Source: Eonycteris spelaea (taxonomy: Eukaryota > Chordata > Mammalia > Chiroptera > Pteropodidae). From it: DNA of 64,000 nucleotides. Within the stretch, counting starts at the first letter, position 1. Every line of letters starts with the position of its first letter. A program made the position numbers and the translations under genes. The stretch lies in NCBI GenBank assembly GCA_003508835.1, contig PUFA01000164.1, forward strand, positions 2,356,001 to 2,420,000, written 5' to 3'. Of this stretch, positions 57,550 to 64,000 are shown piece by piece. The notes beneath the pieces were generated by a model. It ran no database searches, was not told the origin of the DNA, and saw only the letters and a list, made by a program, of their open reading frames with translations.

Positions 57550-58160
57550 GTTATTAATAATCTCTCAGGATCAACCTCACCCTTTTATCCTTTTGTATTT
57601 GGCCTTCTGAGATTGAGGGGGTCTCTGTAACCACATTTCTTTCCTATCCGGCTTCCTGTTAGGTTCTGCTAAACAGGGGGCACTAGAGGGAGAATGGAAA
57701 CTAGCAGGAATTAGAGACCACTTTCCTTCCAGTTTGCTTGCTCTTCCTGTCAGTGTCACCCAGTTGCAGCTCTTCACCTCAGCACTTTCAGGTAGCAGTT
57801 GGTCCCAGTTTCCACTTTGTTTCTGTCTCCAGAACCAGCCCCAAGTCGCTCCCTAAGAGCGCCAGTATCTTCTGAAATCTGGGTCCCAGATCTCTGAGTT
57901 CCTGAGGCACCAGCACCATCCAGCAAGCTTCCTCACTTCAGAAGACTGGATTCCTCCAAGTTTCTAGGATCTAACACCCAACTTTTCCCCTTGCCTCCAT
58001 CAGACCTAGTGGTGGTAACTGTTTCCTGAAACTGCTTCTTTTGTGTTAGGTTTGTTCCTTTTTCCTGTTAGTCTCCACCATCTATATAACCGATTCTTCA
58101 TATAAATTCTCTCTTAAAATAACCAGTGTGGTTTCTTGTCTCTTGACTGATACAAACATT
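57550..58160 (+). mobile_element. old LTR-like repeat, sense
   Basis: 'cggcttcctgttaggttctg', 'ctaaacagggggcactagag', 'agacctagtggtggtaactg' and 'tcttgactgatacaaac' form a known-looking mammalian repeat that ends with a gactgataca motif. The class (LTR or other) and name are uncertain. It is less AT-rich than its flanks. The minus-strand open stretch at 57577-57777 is incidental. Confidence 0.5.
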
Positions 58161-58879
58161 AAAGCTTGATTTCTAAGTGACTTGGAGGATTAAGGAGACA
58201 ACCATCCCTTAACCAAGGGATCTCTCAATTATCAATTATTTAAAGTCCTCTTTTGGTGCAAGTAAATAAAAGACTGGTAAGAGCTTTAACTATTACATGT
58301 TATTGCCTGAAGAACTTTCCAGAAGTTTTGGGCTCCAAATGAGTGTATAACAAAGTTGAAATTCTATTATCAAAAATGAAAAAATTTACATAATCTTTCT
58401 CAGATTCAGAGTTATTACAGTTCTATATAAGAGCAGCCCACTTATGAGCCTATAAGCAAAACAAAATTTTTTTAATAATATTTTTCCTTCTTAAGGCTTC
58501 ATAGGAAGCATTACGTTCATTACCTGCAAGACAAAGATGAAATATTGGGCTTATATTTGAAGCTATCACACTCACGTCAATCACCTTCATTAGGGCTCTG
58601 CCTCTACTTGAGCTATATGTGGATGCCTGCCACACCTTATATGTGGATTCCTGCCTCCCTTTCTTGGCTCGGGCAGTTTTCTCGCCTGGGAGTTCTCACT
58701 GAACATACAAGTCCTAGAGCAGTGCAGAAACTGAGAACTCACACATGTTGGAACTGGCTTCCATTGCCTTCCTTTTACATTAAACCTTCCTCAGGATTAT
58801 GTTTTTTTGAACTGCCATAATAGTTACTTTATGTATACATTTTACTCACAGAATTGTTATCTTGTGAATCACTTGTATA
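58161..58879. other. non-coding stretch, nothing recognised
   Basis: It contains the 24-bp tandem duplication listed separately. Overlapping short open stretches on both strands are not recognisable. Confidence 0.45.
58614..58661. repeat. 24-bp imperfect tandem duplication
   Basis: Two adjacent units start tatatgtggat and share cctgcc (58614-58637 and 58638-58661), with a few substitutions. Confidence 0.8.
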
Positions 58880-59020
58880 TATATGTCTAATCTTCTCCCC
58901 CTAGATTATAAATTCTTTAAGGACAAACCATATATCATATATTCTTGTATCTTCTCAGTGCCTTGCAGGCCTTGCATAGAATAGTGACTGATAAATATTT
59001 GTTGAATGAATAAATGACCT
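58880..59020 (+). mobile_element. L2 LINE 3' terminus, sense
   Basis: 'cctagattataaattcttta', 'aggacaaaccatatatcata', 'tctcagtgccttgcaggcct' and 'gataaatatttgttgaatga' give a clear L2 end. Confidence 0.85.
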
Positions 59021-59224
59021 ATAAAAGGTCACCTACTTTTTTTATGAGTCATTCCTTTCTCCGCTACTATATTGTAGATGTCTCAATTTTTTTGCAAATG
59101 TGAAGGACATAAATAATATCCAATACGTTTTATATTATGTCCATGGTGTTATAATTTTTTATTTGTCTATATCTGCATAATGCTTTTCCATATATTAACT
59201 GTTTAAATTTTGGTGCCAACTCTG

Positions 59225-59330
59225 TGGGACCAAGGAAACTGAGGGTCCGTGAACTTATGTGACCTTATTCAAGGTCACATAATGAGACAGTGATATTCCC
59301 GGAATTTGACAAGGGCTCTTTTCACGCACA
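59225..59330 (-). mobile_element. MIR SINE fragment, antisense
   Basis: 'aaggaaactgagggtccgtg' and 'ttattcaaggtcacataatg' match antisense MIR. Confidence 0.65.
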
Positions 59331-61869
59331 TTACATAGACTCTCAGGAAGTTGATGCTTAGACAATGTTGATGACTGTAATGAGCTCACCTCACAGACTA
59401 CTCTTCTGCCTCTGCTGAGCCTAGCTCCAACACCAGGAACAACCTAGGAGTGACTCACAATTCCCAGCAGCAGTGCCAGTTCATGTGCTATGATTCTGAC
59501 CATAAGTGAAATGATTAAGCGAGGGAGTCAGATTTCTGCTGGATTTAGAAAAGCATCTATGTGTTCATGAAAGGAACCGATGGGTTGTTGATAGTACCAA
59601 GCTCTTGGATCCCCATTCACCCTTCACCCCAGCCAGGAACATGACTATGGGATGAGGAAGGCGGGCAGCAAAGTGGTAAGTGTGACTTCCCCATGTTCCC
59701 CTCATTCCCATCTTAAAGCTAGAGTGGTCTCTGAGTAACCTAATTCTATATCTTGGTTCATAAAGTCTAGTGAGCACTGAAAGTCTTACTGGCCCACAAA
59801 ATTACAAACACACCAACAACATAGAGGGGCATAGTGCAGATAGCTTGAGCATAATGATATATTTTCTGCTTCTGTGGAGCTCTCTGAAAAATAGGATTAA
59901 TATACATATTTGGTGGTACTCTCCACAGAGGTCTTGTAGTGAAGAACATTTTATTAAAATATTTATTAATAACATTACAGAGCTTTCAGATAATTTCCAT
60001 GCGTACCCAGGTTTTCTGTAGTCTCAATAATATTGTAATTAATATCTACTTTTCCTCTATAATATTTAATACACAAAATGGCCTGATTGTAAGAGAAATA
60101 TTAGATTAGAACAAAGATTAACCCTGGTAAAGCCTAATTTCTATATCAGTTCAAGTAGATAATGTCTCTCAAACTTTTAAGCAGAACTGCCCAGGTTGTT
60201 TTGCCTTTCTCACCCCTGCCCCCCCTTCTTTGCCTTCTCTTGCCTCGTCTGCTTGTTTTCTTAACCACCTGGTCCTCCCGCTCTTCTTCTCTCCCTTCTA
60301 ATTCTTTCCCCTTCCTTTCCTTTTGTAGAAGAGGGGCTTAACCTTTTGAGAAATGCTTTGCTTGTTGCACTTTCTTTAAAGCCTGGTCTGAGGAGTCAAT
60401 CCTGTTTGCATAAAATGCAAATTAGAAAACTAAACATTTCATGAACTGTGAGTGGAGGGGAGACATAAGTTTTATAGCACCGTCTATTGTCCCCAAGTTT
60501 AATGCTATCAACAGAGAACTAGGTACAGTTTCTCTGAGTAATCCCTCATCTGCCCACATGCTATATTGGTGAAATATATGCTTAAGAGAAGTTGGCAGAA
60601 ATTCAGAGGACTAAAAATTATAAATTAAGTGTAAAAATATTTCTGCAGTTATTGAAAATTAGTATTTTCATTATTAGAGAAATATGATATTTTGCCATTA
60701 TAAATGATTATAATTTTGCTTTCACCAATATATAGATGCCTTTATAGGATTATAAACAATATTTCATTTTCTGACAAAAAGATTAGAATCATGAAAATTA
60801 ACTGTTGCTGGATAATAACAGTGTTGATTCCTGAAAATAAACAGAAAATCAATCCAAACAAACTGGCAGAAAGAAGTCAAATTGGAACCATGTAAAATGG
60901 TGTAATGATGAAATGCAGTCATTAAAACAGCCATGAGGTTCATTTACTTAACACTCTTTTACATCCCCTGGAATCAGCAGATTATCCCAAGGTGAAGAAA
61001 AGGTATAGGTGTAACCTTGTAACAGGAGAGCTGTGGGACATAGCTACAGACAAAGCCAGCCTGAGGGGAAAAAAAGCACGAAGGCTAAATATTGAGTTTA
61101 TGTGGTGTTACTGTAAGGCAGCCAGGAAAGATTTGCCATGCCTTTTATTCCTAAATCTATAGTTTAAATGAATGGTCCAAGAAAATACTGCAGGTTACCT
61201 TGAAGACTCAGACACCCAAACACAAATGGTTGCCTCATACTGCCACACAGACTATTCCCTGCACAGCTCCAGGGTACACCGTTCACCTAGACGACAATAT
61301 GAAAGGAGACCGCTGGATTTGTGAATGTGGAAGCCTTTCTGTGCTGAACTGCTAGGGTCATCTAGAATTAGAGAAAAAAGTAAGCTATAAAATATATGAG
61401 TGATATATATCATAAATATAGATGTGTACACATGTGTATATATAAATATATAAAATACGATGATTTTTGAAAACATAAAACATGGACATAGAAAAATGAC
61501 CAAAAGAAGCGACACCAAAAAATAAAATTTCCGTAAGTATTCCTAAAATTCACTTTTTCTTATTCTTAATTTCCATATTTTCACATTGAATAAATAAGTA
61601 GTTTTTTAGTAAATTAACAGCGTTTAATAAATTAATGGCTTAAAACATCCAAATTGATACTATTTATAGTTTCAACGTTATAAAGTGTTAAAGATGTAAG
61701 GATTAGAATGATCTCTATACAGATAAAAAGTCTTTAGAAAAATTGGGCACTATTTTTTACATGTGTCTACATTTTAAACTAGTTTTGCATTTTAAACTGT
61801 TCAATAAAATATAAGGATTAGCTTTGCTTTCGAAAGCCCTAATTTTATTATAAATACTAAAGAGCCGTA
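59331..61869. other. non-coding stretch, nothing firm recognised
   Basis: About 2.5 kb with no named repeat. A pyrimidine-rich patch lies at about 60200-60330 and a TA-rich patch at about 61380-61460. Several 60-90 codon open stretches occur with no known domain. Confidence 0.45.
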
Positions 61870-62150
61870 TACTGCACACGCAAAAGCAAACCAGGTTTCA
61901 AGCAGAGTTCCCTCAGCTCTGAGGTTCTCTCAGGGCTGCAACCTCTTGGATTGGCAGCAGTCTGGACCTCAACCAGCCAGCAGCAACTGGGGCCACGGTG
62001 ATTTCTGGTTTACAGTCATTGGAGAGAGGGACCGTCCACCCTTAAACCAATCACAAGCAAGAGGAGGGGATTGGCTTATTTTAATCGGATTCCTGTGGAC
62101 CAATGATCACTATTTCACTGCGGCATAGCGGGGAATCGGTGGAATCAAGG
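61870..62150. promoter_or_regulatory. CpG-enriched patch with four CCAAT boxes
   Basis: Four CCAAT/ATTGG motifs lie at 61950-61954 (reverse), 62047-62051, 62070-62074 (reverse) and 62100-62104. About eight CpGs occur in 280 bp of otherwise CpG-poor DNA. This could be an LTR U3-like segment, a decayed promoter or another repeat. No TATA element or transcript evidence is visible. Confidence 0.4.
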
Positions 62151-62504
62151 ACAAATACAGGTTTTCTGAGGCATAGAATTTATACAATCTGAGAGTTCTC
62201 TTTAAACAATGAAAAAAGTAAAAATTTATTATGAAAATGAACATTTATTTTAAATAAAAACAATTTTAAATTTTTAAAAAGATATGCAACATGCCATGGA
62301 CGTAACAAAATCCGAAAAGAGAACATAACGTATTTTCCTACTACGTCTGGTACTGTGCAATTCCCTTGGATCAAAGTTTACTCTAATTCAAGAAAAAATG
62401 GTTTTCTGAGGCAATTGACAATAGAGTTTCTCCATCTGGTAGATTTCTCTACTGAGAGAAAGGAATGTCAAAGCAGTCACACAGGGAAATAAAATTGGGG
62501 TCCA
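62151..62504. other. AT-rich non-coding stretch, nothing recognised
   Basis: No identifiable feature. Confidence 0.5.
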
Positions 62505-62590
62505 AGTCAATTCAACCAATATTTATAAAACATTCATACATAACATTGTACCAAGTACTGCAGGCACTAGAGGCATAGGTGTGTTTTCCA
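62505..62590 (-). mobile_element. L2 LINE 3' terminus, antisense
   Basis: 'ttcaaccaatatttataaaa' and 'taccaagtactgcaggcact' are a short antisense L2 end. Confidence 0.65.
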
Positions 62591-63474
62591 TGGTTAAAGG
62601 AGGATTCAGAAGGGTTAAAGACACAGCAATAATATGTATTCTCTTCCTTAGTTAAATAGTAAATAAGTTTTACTTATTCCATACAAAAATTAGTGGCATT
62701 TGCAAATTACATGTGTCTTTACAATTTCTCCAAGGCTAATATAAGATAAATTGAACAGTAATAAAATAAAAAGTAAATATAGAAATATTTATAAAAATAA
62801 GTGTGATACCCAGGGCAACATCACAAACACACTCAGAGTAGGTTTGATGAGATAATTACAATGTCTGTGCCCCACACATATCAAAGGATGGGAAAGCTGA
62901 CAGCCTTCCAGAACATAATGGCTAGTTAAAAATCAATACATAGGTTTATTTTTGGCACAGGTCATTTCATTATTTTGCTTTGCTAGTATTTGAAAGTCAG
63001 TCACAAAGGCTTACGGATATCTCATTAACTTTGCTGAGAGAATAAAATATATTGAAAGATTGGATTAAAACAGTGAAATTAGAAAAAAAAAATCTGAACC
63101 CAGGAAACCCATGGGAAACAAATCCTTTATATTTTATCCCCATGGTTTCATCCAGTTTTAAAGATAATCTATGAAGAATTTACAATGTTTCCCCTACTAT
63201 AATATGTGTTAATTATGTTTTATCCCCAAGGATAATAAGTGCTCAAAGAAATTTTCTGCTCTATAGAAAATTAGTATCACTACAAGAAAAAGCAAGCTTA
63301 ATTATTATTCATTATATTATTTACATATCATTTCTTTTAAACAATGGTAATAAATGCAATGTTTTGTTATATAAAGTACAGAACAGTTGTAGCAGGATAG
63401 GGCCTTTTTGTAACTGAAGTCCTCCTGCTCCCCACCCCCAAAGCACTCTTGATTATCAATTCTCCTCTGATAAT
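62591..63474. other. AT-rich non-coding stretch, nothing recognised
   Basis: No identifiable repeat. A 96-codon minus-strand open stretch (63317-63607) overlaps the L1 start in the wrong orientation and is incidental. Confidence 0.5.
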
Positions 63475-64000
63475 GATAATGGAAATAAGAAAAAAATCTT
63501 GGATAGCAATACTTATACCAGACAAAATAGACTTTAAAACAGAGGTTATAACAAGAGACAAAGGAGACCCAGTAATCCCACTTCTGGGTATTTATCCAAA
63601 GGAACAAAAATACTACTTTGAAAGGACATGTGCATCCCTATGTTTATTGCAGCATTATGTACAATAGCCAAGATATGGAGGCAACTGGGTGTTCATTAAC
63701 AGATGAATGGCTAAAGAAGAGAATATTACTCAGAAAATTACTCAGCCATAAAAAGAATAAAATCTTGCCATCTTCAACAACGTGGATGGACCTAAAGGGT
63801 ATTGTGCTGAGTGGAGTAAGTTAGACAGAAAAAAAAGACATATACCATATGATTTCACTTACATGTGGAACCGAAGAGCAAAATAAACAAATACACAAAA
63901 CAAAAGCAAACTCATAGATACAGAGAGCATTTTGAGGGTTGCCAGACTGGAAGGGGGATGGGGGTGGGTGGGTGAAAAATGGAAAAGAATTAAGACACAT
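63475..64000 (+). mobile_element. L1 LINE 3' end, internally deleted, running off the window
   Basis: Two separate ORF2 parts are joined. 'caatacttataccagacaaa ... ggttataacaagagacaaag' (to about 63566) is followed at once by the last part, 'agtaatcccacttctgggta', 'gcagcattatgtacaatagc' and 'gccataaaaagaataaaatc'. Next comes the 3' UTR ('catatgatttcacttacatg', 'gggttgccagactgg') with a G-rich tract at 63953-63973. Frameshifts break ORF2, so it is inactive. The tail lies beyond the window. Confidence 0.92.
63953..63973 (+). promoter_or_regulatory. G-quadruplex motif in L1 3' UTR
   Basis: Runs of five, five, three and three Gs with one- to two-base loops satisfy the classic quadruplex pattern. 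G-rich quadruplex-capable tracts are a known trait of mammalian L1 3' UTRs. Confidence 0.8.

Noticed and set aside
63317..63824. Coding potential of overlapping frames in the L1 end
   Set aside because: These are fragments of a frameshifted, deleted L1 ORF2 or antisense shadows, not host genes.
1..64000. tRNA, snRNA, snoRNA or microRNA genes
   Set aside because: I looked for tRNA arms, U6 and Y RNA signatures and recognisable hairpins. Apart from the 5S retrocopy nothing was convincing. A covariance-model search would be needed to exclude small RNAs.

Overview
This window looks like nuclear DNA from a placental mammal. It is AT-rich and CpG-poor, with no reading frame longer than about 120 codons. 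It is littered with decayed copies of repeat families shared by eutherians: MIR, L2, L1 (mostly 3' ends), MaLR/MLT1-type LTRs and hAT-type DNA elements, plus mammalian-style microsatellites (CA, TG, GA, GGAA). I found no intact protein-coding gene and no convincing exon, so it is either intergenic or lies inside a long intron. I recognised no primate Alu, rodent B1/B2, carnivore tRNA-Lys SINE, ruminant Bov-tA, pig PRE-1, horse ERE or vesper-bat Ves element. That argues against those clades but does not name the species. A fruit bat or another lineage with few young SINEs would fit, which is inference only.

Layout. Positions 1-16 kb hold MIR and L2 fragments, an L1 3' piece (4.9-5.5 kb) and a 1.2 kb antisense L1 ORF2 segment (10.8-12.1 kb). 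From 16.5 to 21.3 kb lie a dead RPL23A retrocopy on the minus strand, an L1 3' end with a G-run, a 40-T tract, MIRs, a long antisense L2 split by a foreign segment and by a TG/GA microsatellite, and an MLT1 LTR. Positions 21.3-34.8 kb carry three LTRs with readable polyadenylation signals (about 23.8, 30.3 and 32.8 kb), MLT1-like LTRs, short L1 3' ends and CA repeats. Positions 34.8-38.9 kb show almost no recognisable repeat and contain a small CpG pocket. Positions 39-47 kb return to MIR/L2 remnants, a pair of related repeats 1.3 kb apart, and L1 3' ends. At 48.6 kb is a 5'-truncated 5S rRNA retrocopy with a perfect target-site duplication. Positions 50-64 kb hold a GGAA array, a MIR split by an LTR-like insertion, further MIR/L2/hAT fragments, a CCAAT-box cluster near 62 kb, and an internally deleted L1 3' end running off the right edge.

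The genes do not work together because there are none. The biology here is a layered record of retrotransposition, with nested insertions that give relative ages. I found no CRISPR array, tRNA, operon or previously undescribed gene system. Repeat family names come from recall of consensus sequences, not a database search, and element boundaries are approximate unless a target-site duplication is stated.
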